Of a DNA stretch of 28,274 nt, positions 16,893-24,331 are shown one piece after another. The position numbers and the translations under genes are program-made. A model generated the notes under the pieces. The model was not told where the DNA came from and searched no databases. It saw only the letters and a list, made by a program, of their open reading frames with translations. Within the stretch, counting starts at the first letter, position 1. Every line of letters starts with the position of its first letter. The stretch is from a bacterium UBP6_UBA1196 (GTDB lineage: Bacteria; UBP6; UBA1177): positions 1 through 28,274 of the forward strand of contig DBYC01000006.1 in the NCBI GenBank assembly GCA_002310035.1, written 5' to 3'.

Positions 16893-16993
16893 AAAATTCT
16901 CCTGTAAAATCAAACAGTTGTCAAAAGAGCCGCTTTATCATAAAAACAAAAGCGCATTATTATACTCAAATTTTAATAAAATGCGAGAAGAGA

Positions 16994-17809
16994 TCATCTA
17001 AGCCCGCTGATTATTTTCCAAGTTCCTTCGGCGGTTTTTTTCAGAGAAATGATTTCTTTACGGTTTTCCAGTTTTTCAGAAAGATTTCCTTCCTTTGTCT
17101 TAAAAAAAAGGTCAAAATACTGGATAACCTCTGCATTATTTCTGTCTGGCGAGACGGACAAAAGCTGCCTGCCCTTGAGATTGTAATTTATTTCAGAAAA
17201 AACTTCTGCGTTTTTCTTGAAATCGGAAAGAAGAGTCTCTCTTTCGGCAAAATCCGGATGGATCGCCGTTTCAAAAAGCTCGTAATCATTGTTTGAAATA
17301 GCAGTTTTTCTTGTATCGAGAGGATAAAAAATGTCGTGTACAAGCTGAGGTTCCACCTTTTTGCCGCTCTCTTTAACCTCTTCTATTTTTGATATTTTCC
17401 AACCGACTGGCTCTTTTTTAAGCATGACTTTTTCATATTTTCCAAGCAGCACAGTCGCCGCCACATCCTGCGGATTTTTAAAGGAAAGATCAAAATTTAT
17501 CAGCGTTTCTGCGTTTTTAGTCAACGGATTATAAGAAATAAAATCGACCGAATTCATTGTGCGGTCGTATTCCGTGAAATAAAAATTACGGTATTTTTCC
17601 TGATCAAGATACTCCTTTTTGTTCTGGAAATCGTCAGTGAGAATTACCGCAAGTTTGTTCGTTTTGCCGCTGTTCACAAGAGATTCCCTTATTTCAAGAA
17701 TTTTCATAACAGCCGCTTTTTCATCGTCAGGCATGGAGCAGGCTGTGAAAAAGAACAGAAACAGGGCAAGCAACGCTTTTTTTAACACCAAAACACTGTT
17801 TTTATTCAT
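16994..17809 (-). CDS. Lipoprotein with two NTF2-like repeats
   Basis: The 271-residue product has a lipobox signal (LFLFFFTAC). The mature part appears to be two copies of an NTF2/SnoaL-like fold. Each begins with a helical stretch followed by a 'fraction of residues' DF motif: LAVILTDDF in the first and FETAIHPDF in the second. Each ends with a beta strand carrying a WKIS motif (GWKISKI near residue 135; TWKIISGL at the end). Such domains bind small ligands or act as stability modules. Its ATG overlaps the end of the bamD-like gene by eight bases (ATGAATAA), so it belongs to the Bat transcript. Function is unknown. Confidence 0.7.
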   Translation of the reverse strand: MNKNSVLVLKKALLALFLFFFTACSMPDDEKAAVMKILEIRESLVNSGKTNKLAVILTDDFQNKKEYLDQEKYRNFYFTEYDRTMNSVDFISYNPLTKNAETLINFDLSFKNPQDVAATVLLGKYEKVMLKKEPVGWKISKIEEVKESGKKVEPQLVHDIFYPLDTRKTAISNNDYELFETAIHPDFAERETLLSDFKKNAEVFSEINYNLKGRQLLSVSPDRNNAEVIQYFDLFFKTKEGNLSEKLENRKEIISLKKTAEGTWKIISGLR

Positions 17810-18566
17810 TGTTTTCGTCTTTTTCCGTTTTATATTCAGATTCTTCGACTTTTTCTTCAGTTTCTATTTTAAAATATTCTTCTTTGGATTTCTGCGGGCA
17901 CTTTTCATTGAGTTTCTCTATCCGCTGCTGATTTTTTTCTGTCGTCACTTTGAAGTTGTCTGATATATGCTGCAATCTCAGGAAAACTCCGGCACATTTC
18001 TTTTTCTTTGCGTAAAATTCAGCGATCCTAAGATCTTTCTCAATTAAAATAGCTTCCGCTTCTTCCAGTTTTTTCTCACATTCGACCCGGTTTTTGTCTT
18101 CCGGATATTTCTCTAAAAACTCTCTGTAGACCGATACAGCTGTTTCGACGACAGCGATGTCCTTTTCGGCCGGATTGGGAAGAAGAAAAAAACTTGAGGG
18201 TTTCTGCGCCAGATAGCTGTTTCCTTTATACAAAAGGGCTTCCGGCGACAATTCGTGGTTCGGATGACGCTTCAGAAATGTTTCGAAAACAGTTATCGCC
18301 GACATATATTCTTCTTTTTTGTAGTAGGTTTTTCCAAGCGCGACATTCGCATCAGGTTCATATTTACTGTAGCTGAAATCAGAAATGACTTTCATAAAAC
18401 GGTTTTCCGCATTGGTCAGGTCGCCTTTTTCGAGATAGAACAAACCTTCCTGATAGATTTTGTCAGCGTCGGATTCGGTGCTTCGTATCACCGGAGTCTT
18501 GCTGCACGAAAAAAGGATAGCGGAAAGTGCGGTAAAAAGAAGTGCAAAAAATATTTTTTTCATCAT
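17802..18566 (-). CDS. bamD: BamD-like outer-membrane lipoprotein with TPRs
   Basis: The start at 18566 overlaps the batE-like stop (ATGA) and has AGAGG upstream; a longer frame into batE lacks one. The 254-residue protein has lipobox LFSC. TPR-like helices follow: KIYQEGLFYLEKGDLTNAENRFMKVISDFSYSKYEPDANVALGKTYYKKEEYMSAITVFETFLKRHPNHELSPEALLYKGNSYL is the repeat pattern of BamD/YfiO, with the characteristic spaced 'YP/HP' turns. Then comes the later helix pair (LIEKDLRIAEFYAKKKKCAGVFLRLQHISDNF). BamD joins the beta-barrel assembly complex under BamA. The C-terminal ~30 residues are Glu/Lys-rich. It could instead be a YbgF-like protein; length and layout favour BamD. Confidence 0.72.
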   Translation of the reverse strand: MMKKIFFALLFTALSAILFSCSKTPVIRSTESDADKIYQEGLFYLEKGDLTNAENRFMKVISDFSYSKYEPDANVALGKTYYKKEEYMSAITVFETFLKRHPNHELSPEALLYKGNSYLAQKPSSFFLLPNPAEKDIAVVETAVSVYREFLEKYPEDKNRVECEKKLEEAEAILIEKDLRIAEFYAKKKKCAGVFLRLQHISDNFKVTTEKNQQRIEKLNEKCPQKSKEEYFKIETEEKVEESEYKTEKDENNE

Positions 18567-19270
18567 AAAGTTCCTCTCTTGACTGCGCGGATCGAGCCGA
18601 GTTCGACCCAGCCTTCGACATTGTCCTGAAAACCTTTTACCTTGTACCATGAGCCGCTTGACGAAACGACGTTTATTATCTCTCCTTCCTTGATTTTTCC
18701 TATTTCTTTGAGCGACGAGTCCGGGCCGCTTCTGAGTACTTCACCTTTTACAGCAACCGCCCAGTTTTCCTTAAGATTTTCGTTGTAATTCAAGTAATAG
18801 AGCGATGCACTGACACACATGACGAGGAAAACCGGAAGAAGCATGATTTTAAGCCGCCAGTCGCTTTTAAAGCAGAGGATCGAAAGTATTGCGGCGAATG
18901 CATAAAGCGAGATAAAGAAAACGACAAGAAGGGCGTCGACCGCAAAAACAGGAGTCGTCAGAGCTTTCGGGATCGAAATTTCCAGATCTTTCGCCACGAT
19001 GTCGAGATTGTTTTTCGCTTCCGGAAAATCGGGGGCATTCTGGAGAGATTGCAAGTAAAAATAAAGTGCTTCCCCTTTTCTGCCCAAAGCTTCCGAAGTT
19101 ACGCCAAGGTTGTAGGAATAAAGCGGATCACTGTTGTTTTCAGCAAATTTCGAGTAAAAAGCGTTGTACGCGCTCGAATAATCCTTTTTTATGTAAAGCG
19201 AAAATCCGTCTTCGGCAAAAAGCGCAGCAGAAAAAAGAAGTATGAGAGTTAAAATTATTTTTTTCATCAT
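18563..19270 (-). CDS. batE: BatE-like TPR and SH3-domain membrane protein
   Basis: The 235-residue protein begins with a signal-like helix. A TPR region follows (SAYNAFYSKFAENNSDPLYSYNLGVTSEALGRKGEALYFYLQSLQNAPDFPEAKNNLDIV), then two adjacent transmembrane helices (VFAVDALLVVFFISLYAFAAILSILCF; LKIMLLPVFLVMCVSASLYYL). A C-terminal bacterial SH3 domain (VLRSGPDSSLKEIGKIKEGEIINVVSSSGSWYKVKG) ends it. This layout and its position directly after batD fit BatE of the Bacteroides-type Bat clusters. The ATG overlaps the batD stop by four bases. Bat proteins form an inner-membrane complex of unclear biochemistry linked to oxidative stress tolerance. Confidence 0.78.
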   Translation of the reverse strand: MMKKIILTLILLFSAALFAEDGFSLYIKKDYSSAYNAFYSKFAENNSDPLYSYNLGVTSEALGRKGEALYFYLQSLQNAPDFPEAKNNLDIVAKDLEISIPKALTTPVFAVDALLVVFFISLYAFAAILSILCFKSDWRLKIMLLPVFLVMCVSASLYYLNYNENLKENWAVAVKGEVLRSGPDSSLKEIGKIKEGEIINVVSSSGSWYKVKGFQDNVEGWVELGSIRAVKRGTL

Positions 19271-21030
19271 TTTTTCATTCCTCTCGGATCCAGAAGTTTG
19301 ATCGCTTCGTCTTTCAAGGACGAAATATCGATTTCTGACATTCCGGAATATGAAAGCTGCTCGATTTTCCTGATAAAATCAGTTATTTTATCGATTTTTC
19401 CTTCATATTTATGCTTCATCATATTTATTCTCTCTCCTTTGATTTTTATGTTGTAGAGTTCGTCGAGCGCATCATAAAAATTGTTCAGAAGTTCGGTGCA
19501 GTCTTTGGAATTTCTGATTTTTCCGTTCCATTTTTCCATTCTGGCACTCCTTGAACCGGCACGTTTCGCCATAAGATTTTTCGAAATCCAGATGAAAAAC
19601 GAGACAAAAACCATAAAAAACGGAATTGCAAGAAGAATCCTGAACCATGTTTTTTCGGTCAGAGGACTGATCTCATACTTTTTGACATTTGCCGGAAGTT
19701 CCTTCAGAAGCTCAAAAGAAACGGCTTCTTTTTCCTCTGCGGAGTTCTCTTCGGCACCGCTTGTTTCTTTGACATTCACTCTGATTTCGGCAAAACCGGG
19801 ATCGCGCCAGCCGTTTTCGCGGCTGAAAAACTCGAACCCCTTAACTTTTATCGAAGTTTCCCCTTTTTTCAGACCTTTGACCATAAACTTGTAGGTTTTC
19901 GTTCCGCAGTAGCCTTTGGGAGTCACCGAAACCGAAGAAGTTATTTCAGGAGAGAATATTTTGAGATTCGGATTGCTTTCAAGCGCTATTTCCGCATCCT
20001 GGAAGTTTCCGCAGCCTCTGATTGAAAAAGTAAGTGTTTCCAGCATATTGTCTTTGTCAAGCACAAGATTTTCCTTATCTGCCGAAACAGCGAAATCGCC
20101 GAAAACGCCGTTTTTGTGCATCTCTTTTTCAGGCATCGGCTTAAGCGGAACTTTAACGCCGACAGAAGAAATCGTCGCTTTTCTTGTCGAGAAAAAGGAT
20201 CCTGTGATGACATCCATTATCATCTGGGTTCCTTCGATAAAATCAGTGGTTCCGTCGGGAATCAGAATGTAAGTTTTTATCGGCGCATAGTCATAAACCT
20301 TGCCGTCAATGCTTATCCTCTTGAAATTAAGGCGTGTTTCCGCCTTTTCGTCTTTCCAGCAGTTCTCAAAAACCGGAAGTTTGTAGAAATTGACGTCGCT
20401 TATCGAATTCGGTTTTACAAAAAGGTAGTAGCTGACACTCAGCGGCTCGCCGGCATAAAGATCGTTCGCCGGATTTATGACGGTTCTGATAAAATAATCA
20501 GGCGTTTTCTTTTCCCATTCACTTAAAGGTGACATCAGCGAGCTTGCGCGTTTTTCATAGTAATTTTCATTTGTTGCATCAGGTTTTTCTTCGTTTTGAG
20601 GCGTATTCTGGGCGCTGTTTGAATTTGCCTGCGCACTGCCGCCGCCCTGCCCTGTTACCGTAATAGTAACTTTGTTCGACTTTATCGTTTTGCCTTTCGC
20701 TTTGAGTGATGCGGGACCGATCTCGAAAACACCCGCTTTGTTGGCTCTCAAAGCATAAGAATAAGTGATCGAGCTTTTTTTCTCGAACTTTCCATTGATT
20801 ATGCTGATCGAATTTGACTGTGACTGCGAGCGGTTTTCGACTGTGAAATTGGCAAAATCGGGTTCTTCGATCGAATCGAAAGAGCCTTCCGCCGTGAGAA
20901 CGAAGCCGAAAAGAGCGTCTGTCTGAACTATTTCGCTGTCAGCAGAAAGAGTTATCGTTTGTGAAAAAGCGAAAAACGGCAACAAAATCAATGCCGTAAA
21001 AACCAATTTTTTTATAATAAAATCACTCAA
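19267..21030 (-). CDS. batD: BatD-like oxygen-tolerance protein
   Basis: I place the start at TTG 21030, after GAGGG, giving 587 residues and a clean signal peptide (SDFIIKKLVFTALILLPFFAFSQ). A TTG at 21051 or GTG at 21048 is possible. The mature protein has repeated beta-sandwich domains: the first (LSADSEIVQTDALFGFVLTAEG... NRSQSQSNSISIINGKFEKKSS) is the typical BatD opening, a Ser/Asn-rich linker follows, then two more blocks (residues ~170-440). A single transmembrane helix (ILLAIPFFMVFVSFFIWI) leads to a cytoplasmic helical tail. It matches BatD in length and layout. Its partners BatA, BatB and BatC precede it. Confidence 0.88.
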   Translation of the reverse strand: MSDFIIKKLVFTALILLPFFAFSQTITLSADSEIVQTDALFGFVLTAEGSFDSIEEPDFANFTVENRSQSQSNSISIINGKFEKKSSITYSYALRANKAGVFEIGPASLKAKGKTIKSNKVTITVTGQGGGSAQANSNSAQNTPQNEEKPDATNENYYEKRASSLMSPLSEWEKKTPDYFIRTVINPANDLYAGEPLSVSYYLFVKPNSISDVNFYKLPVFENCWKDEKAETRLNFKRISIDGKVYDYAPIKTYILIPDGTTDFIEGTQMIMDVITGSFFSTRKATISSVGVKVPLKPMPEKEMHKNGVFGDFAVSADKENLVLDKDNMLETLTFSIRGCGNFQDAEIALESNPNLKIFSPEITSSVSVTPKGYCGTKTYKFMVKGLKKGETSIKVKGFEFFSRENGWRDPGFAEIRVNVKETSGAEENSAEEKEAVSFELLKELPANVKKYEISPLTEKTWFRILLAIPFFMVFVSFFIWISKNLMAKRAGSRSARMEKWNGKIRNSKDCTELLNNFYDALDELYNIKIKGERINMMKHKYEGKIDKITDFIRKIEQLSYSGMSEIDISSLKDEAIKLLDPRGMKK

Positions 21031-21044
21031 TTTTCCCTCAAAAA

Positions 21045-21923
21045 TCACCAAGTCTGATCACTATCCGACTTTTGTTCCTTCTTTAGCATGAAAGGAGATA
21101 TTTGCAAATTTTTCCGCTGTTTGAACTGCTTCAGAACGGAGCTTTCCTTCGGTTTGTCGTCGTTTTGCTGCTCGTCGTCCTGCTCCTCGGCTTCTGCAGC
21201 CGAGCTCTGGTTTTCCTCGTCCTGAGTTTCGCTGTCTTCGTCGTTCATATCGGAATTCTGCTCGTCATCGTTTCCTTCGTTATTTTCATCATTTTGTTCA
21301 GCAGACTCTTGATTTTGTTCATCTTTTTGTTCATCATCAGGATTTTCATTCTGTTCTTTTTCGTCCTGTTTTTCCTTTTCTTCCTGATTCTGCTCCTGAT
21401 TCTCTTGATCCTGCTGATCCTGATTTTCCTGTTTGTCCTGGTTTTGCTGCTGCTGTTTCTGCTGTTCTTCCTGCTCTTTCTGCTGCGCGATGATCCTGCG
21501 CACGATTTCAAGATTTTCGGCAGATTCTTTGCTCGGTTCCTCTTCGAGCGACTTCATGTAGAATTTTTCGGCATCCTGATATTTTCCGAGTCCTGCAAAG
21601 GAGTTTCCCATGTTGTGGAATATTTTCGAGCGGAGATTTTCGGTAGTTTTTCCGGTTTCAAGCGACTTCTGATATGCGCTTAAAGCCTCTTCGAATTTCT
21701 GCTGGCTTTGGAGCGCGTTTCCCAAGTCGTAATATGCTTCAGCGTTGTTCTCAAGCCGTTTCGACGCCTTGTCGAATTCTTTTTCTGCTTCTGCCATCTC
21801 GCCGACGGCATATTTTTTTCTCCCTTCGCGGCTTTCGGGAGCTTCTTTTTCAAAAGGAGAAAAAGCCAATAAAAACAATGACATAAAAGTTAAAAGTAAA
21901 AGAACGAATGTTCTATTTTTCAT
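21045..21923 (-). CDS. batC: BatC-like TPR protein with Gln/Glu/Asn-rich tail
   Basis: The start at 21923 has GGGAGG upstream; the in-frame ATG at 21965 lies inside batB. The 292-residue product has a signal peptide or anchor (FVLLLLTFMSLFLLAFS). Two to three TPRs follow (AEAYYDLGNALQSQQKFEEALSAYQKSLE; KIFHNMGNSFAGLGKYQDAEKFYMKSLEEEP). A ~120-residue low-complexity stretch of Gln, Glu, Asn and Asp comes next (about residues 150-265), and a basic end. TPR plus such a tail is the standard BatC form. It overlaps batB by 11 bp and ends 14 bp before the batD start. Confidence 0.87.
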   Translation of the reverse strand: MKNRTFVLLLLTFMSLFLLAFSPFEKEAPESREGRKKYAVGEMAEAEKEFDKASKRLENNAEAYYDLGNALQSQQKFEEALSAYQKSLETGKTTENLRSKIFHNMGNSFAGLGKYQDAEKFYMKSLEEEPSKESAENLEIVRRIIAQQKEQEEQQKQQQQNQDKQENQDQQDQENQEQNQEEKEKQDEKEQNENPDDEQKDEQNQESAEQNDENNEGNDDEQNSDMNDEDSETQDEENQSSAAEAEEQDDEQQNDDKPKESSVLKQFKQRKNLQISPFMLKKEQKSDSDQTW

Positions 21924-22896
21924 GTTTGCCTCCCCGTCCCGCAAAAGAGAGAAGATAGTAGACAAAAAAGACGATTATTCCGAAAAGAAGCGGGATCTGG
22001 AACCGTTCCTTGTAGATGTTGAGGATCCTGCTTTCGCCGCGCGAACTCTTTTTGAAATTTTTGATGTAAGAACTCAGAGTGTCCCCTTTTTTGATTTCGA
22101 CTGCACCCAAAACCGAGATGCACTTGTCAAAGAAACCTTTATCGATTTTTGAAATAACTGTCTGATTTCTTTTATCTTTCAGATAACTGTCGCCGATTTT
22201 CACAGGGGCTCCGTCCTCAGTTCCGAGTGGAAGCAGTGCCAGGTGGATATTCTCTTTTTCGACCAGCTCCTTCATTTTGCCGAAATCAAGCGACGGATCT
22301 TCGCCGTCCGAAATTATGATTATCATTTTATCCGAAGTTTCAGGCGATGATTTCAAAGTGTCGGCGGCAAGTTCCATCGCCGTTCCGAGCGCAGTCCCCT
22401 GACGCTCGATCATTCCCGGTTCGAGCACAGAAACGACAGTTTGCAGTGTTTCGTAGTCGTCTGTGAGCGGCAGTTGCAGGAAAGCTGCGCCGGCAAAAGG
22501 AATTATCGCGACGCGGTCGCCTCCGAGCGAGTTCAGAACATCGATGAGCATCATTTTTCCTTTTTCGAAACGCGGACCGTTCTCGTCCTCTGCGAACATG
22601 CTGAGGCTTACATCGAAAACAACGGCGATATCGATGCCTGTGGAATTTGTGTTTATCTCTTCTCCTCCTGTCATCGGCCGCGCTGCCGCAACTGTGAAAA
22701 GCGAAAGAGCCGTAAACATAAGGATCCGTTTCAGGACAAGGTTCCTGCTTCCTGCAACCACAGCTTTCTTCAGCTGGGATTTTGCAAAGAACTTTTTGAA
22801 ATCATTGCGTTTTTTCGTGCAATAAACGATCCAGAAAACAAGAAGCGGGATCCACACGACGGCAGAAAGAAGAATTCTCCAGTCATAGAACCTCAT
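21913..22896 (-). CDS. batB: BatB-like VWA-domain membrane protein
   Basis: The 327-residue protein has an N-terminal transmembrane segment (LLSAVVWIPLLVFWIVYC), a second helix (ILMFTALSLFTVAAA), a von Willebrand A domain and a C-terminal helix (PLLFGIIVFFVYYLLSFAG). The metal-ion adhesion site reads DVSLS (instead of the more common DxSGS), with further ligands at the Thr in RQGTALG and Asp in ISDGEDPS. That places it in the inner membrane with the VWA domain on one face, as for BatB. It shares an ATGA overlap with the batA stop and overlaps batC at its other end. Confidence 0.92.
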   Translation of the reverse strand: MRFYDWRILLSAVVWIPLLVFWIVYCTKKRNDFKKFFAKSQLKKAVVAGSRNLVLKRILMFTALSLFTVAAARPMTGGEEINTNSTGIDIAVVFDVSLSMFAEDENGPRFEKGKMMLIDVLNSLGGDRVAIIPFAGAAFLQLPLTDDYETLQTVVSVLEPGMIERQGTALGTAMELAADTLKSSPETSDKMIIIISDGEDPSLDFGKMKELVEKENIHLALLPLGTEDGAPVKIGDSYLKDKRNQTVISKIDKGFFDKCISVLGAVEIKKGDTLSSYIKNFKKSSRGESRILNIYKERFQIPLLFGIIVFFVYYLLSFAGRGGKHEK

Positions 22897-23879
22897 CTTT
22901 CCACCTCCGGATAAACCTTGAATATAATTGCAAAAATTCGTGCAAGAAGAATAAAGATCATTGCAAGGATTATGAAATCGGGAGCGTATTCGTTGTAAAT
23001 TTTGAGTTTTCTTGCCGGGATCGGGCTTTTTTCAAGCTCGTCAATGTCCTTGAACGCCTTTTCAAGTTCTTCGGTCGAAATCGACTGATAAAATTTGCCG
23101 CCCGATTTATCCGAAATATTTTTTAAAAGTTCAGGATTTACCTTCATCTGCACTTTCTGGAAAGTGTCACGCCCGAAAAAGTCCTTGCCTGCCGGGAAAG
23201 GAACCAAACCGTTCGTGCCGATGAGGATCGAATAAATTTTTACCCCTTGTTCGGCTGCGAGATTTGCCGCAGTTTCGGGGCTGATGTTTCCCGAATTGTT
23301 GTCGCCGTCGGTAAGAAGAATTATCACTTTGCTTTTCGCCTTGCTGCTTTCGAGCCGTGACAAAGCAAGTCCGAGACCGTTTCCGATAGCCGTTCCGTCT
23401 TCGATCACGCCTGTTGTAACTCTTGCAAGAAGTTCGTTGAATATGTCATAATCTGTCGTGAGCGGGATCTGCAGAAAGCTCTCTTTCGCAAAGAAAACAA
23501 GCCCCAATCTATCGCTTTTTCTCCCTTTGACGAATTCTTCGATTATATTTTTTGCCGCCGTGATCCTGTTCTTCGGCTGGAAATCAAGAGCTTCCATAGA
23601 ACCGGAAACATCGAGCGCGATCATTATGTCCTTGCCTTCAACCGGCGGAGTCACCGTTTTTTCAAGAGTTACCGGTCTTGCAAGAGCGAAAACAAGGATA
23701 AAAAGTGCCAAAAAATCGAAAAACTGCGGAAGAAAATATTTTGCGTTTGCTTTGCTGCGCAGAAAATGAAAATTGGTGAAAGCGACTGAATTTCTTCTGG
23801 TTTTTGATCTGATGAGTCCAACCGCAAGAAAAACGAGCGGGATCCACAAAAGTAGAAAAAGAGGCTCAAGCGGAAACAT
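22893..23879 (-). CDS. batA: BatA-like VWA-domain membrane protein
   Basis: The 328-residue protein begins at ATG 23879, which has GAGG six bases upstream; a TTG at 23900 is in frame but inside a remnant gene. Membrane segments flank the VWA domain (PLFLLLWIPLVFLAVGLI; FLPQFFDFLALFILVFALA; C-terminal FIILAMIFILLARIFAIIFKV). The MIDAS is intact: DVSGSM, the Thr in DGTAIGNGLGLA and Asp in LLTDGDNNSG. BatA is the first of the two VWA partners and is normally served by a MoxR ATPase; none is in the window. Its first ~25 bases also occur as a relic at 26211-26236, showing that its upstream region was duplicated. Confidence 0.93.
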   Translation of the reverse strand: MFPLEPLFLLLWIPLVFLAVGLIRSKTRRNSVAFTNFHFLRSKANAKYFLPQFFDFLALFILVFALARPVTLEKTVTPPVEGKDIMIALDVSGSMEALDFQPKNRITAAKNIIEEFVKGRKSDRLGLVFFAKESFLQIPLTTDYDIFNELLARVTTGVIEDGTAIGNGLGLALSRLESSKAKSKVIILLTDGDNNSGNISPETAANLAAEQGVKIYSILIGTNGLVPFPAGKDFFGRDTFQKVQMKVNPELLKNISDKSGGKFYQSISTEELEKAFKDIDELEKSPIPARKLKIYNEYAPDFIILAMIFILLARIFAIIFKVYPEVER

Positions 23880-23889
23880 GATCGACCTC
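23853..23889. repeat. Left copy, batA-start end of the duplicated segment
   Basis: About 37 bp spanning the batA start and the last codons of the first Bat gene. It matches 26211-26246 closely through the TGA of the first gene and the batA codons MFPLEPLF (identical except for one base in an A run), then less well for ten bases. Together with 23890-24033 it forms the internally deleted copy of the duplicated segment. Confidence 0.8.
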
Positions 23890-23937
23890 AAAAACTGCAA
23901 AACTCGGAAAAACTACAACAAAAATCAGCTTTTTCAC
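23866..23937 (-). pseudogene. Remnant of the first Bat gene (ends joined, middle deleted)
   Basis: This 23-codon ORF begins with the same GTG, ribosome site and codons as the full gene at 26223-27071 (MKKLIFVVVFPSFAVF against MKKLIFVIVFLSFSVF). It then jumps to the last codons of that gene (VSA and TGA), so about 260 codons are missing. It keeps the overlap with batA: batA starts at 23879, inside this ORF. It therefore could still act as a translated leader for batA. It may be a passive relic. Confidence 0.85.
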
Positions 23938-24033
23938 AGCATCCTCACGCGAAACATACCAAAAAACCGCGTAAACAACATTAAATAAGACGATTTTATT
24001 TCACAAAAATCAAATTTAGTGGCTAAAAATCGA
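23890..24033. repeat. Direct repeat, left copy (Bat promoter and first-gene start)
   Basis: This 144-bp stretch matches 27024-27166 with four substitutions and one single-base indel by eye. It covers the first ~16 codons of the Bat first gene plus ~95 bp of upstream non-coding DNA. Similarity ends abruptly after ...GGCTAAAAATCGA. The non-coding part is as well preserved as the coding part, suggesting a recent duplication. Confidence 0.92.
24015..24027. promoter_or_regulatory. Inverted repeat in the left Bat promoter copy
   Basis: TTTAGTGGCTAAA is a 5-bp inverted repeat with a 3-bp centre, 78-90 bp before the remnant's GTG. It is exactly repeated at 27148-27160. It could be an operator of the Bat cluster; no regulator is identified. 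Confidence 0.25.
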
Positions 24034-24331
24034 CTCTCCCTTGAATATGTTTCACAAACAGAGTTAAAAAGATGATCAAAAATTGGAAGTAAATTTATTG
24101 GTAGAATCATCGTTTTAGAGTTACTTTTTTGTGGTTAGCCACATATTTTTCTCCCAAACCAACCACTATTTTGTGAGAAATTGCAGACTGTTAGGAGCAT
24201 CGCTGAGCGGTCGAAGCACAAAATCTTGCCTTTTCCCAGGTTCCGCTTGTCTTTCACATCGTATTCTGTATTATATTCCGTTTTTTTCGAGTCTTTAAAA
24301 AGCGATATTTGCGACTTAAAAGGAGGTTCCA
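24034..24331. other. Gene-free region upstream of the cassette gene
   Basis: 298 bp of AT-rich DNA between the left repeat and the cassette gene. It holds a small hairpin TGTGG-TTAG-CCACA (24130-24143) followed by TATTTTT, possibly a weak + strand terminator. It also holds a short GC-rich motif CGCTGAGCGGTCGAAGC near 24202 that resembles interspersed repeats of environmental genomes, and the ribosome site AAGGAGG just before 24332. No ORF here looks real. Confidence 0.5.

Noticed and set aside
21102..21683. A 193-codon frame on the + strand opposite batC, encoding a very hydrophobic protein
   Set aside because: It is the complement of the Gln/Glu/Asn-rich batC tail, which automatically yields Leu/Phe/Ile codons. 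It has no ribosome site and batC is a well-supported family member.
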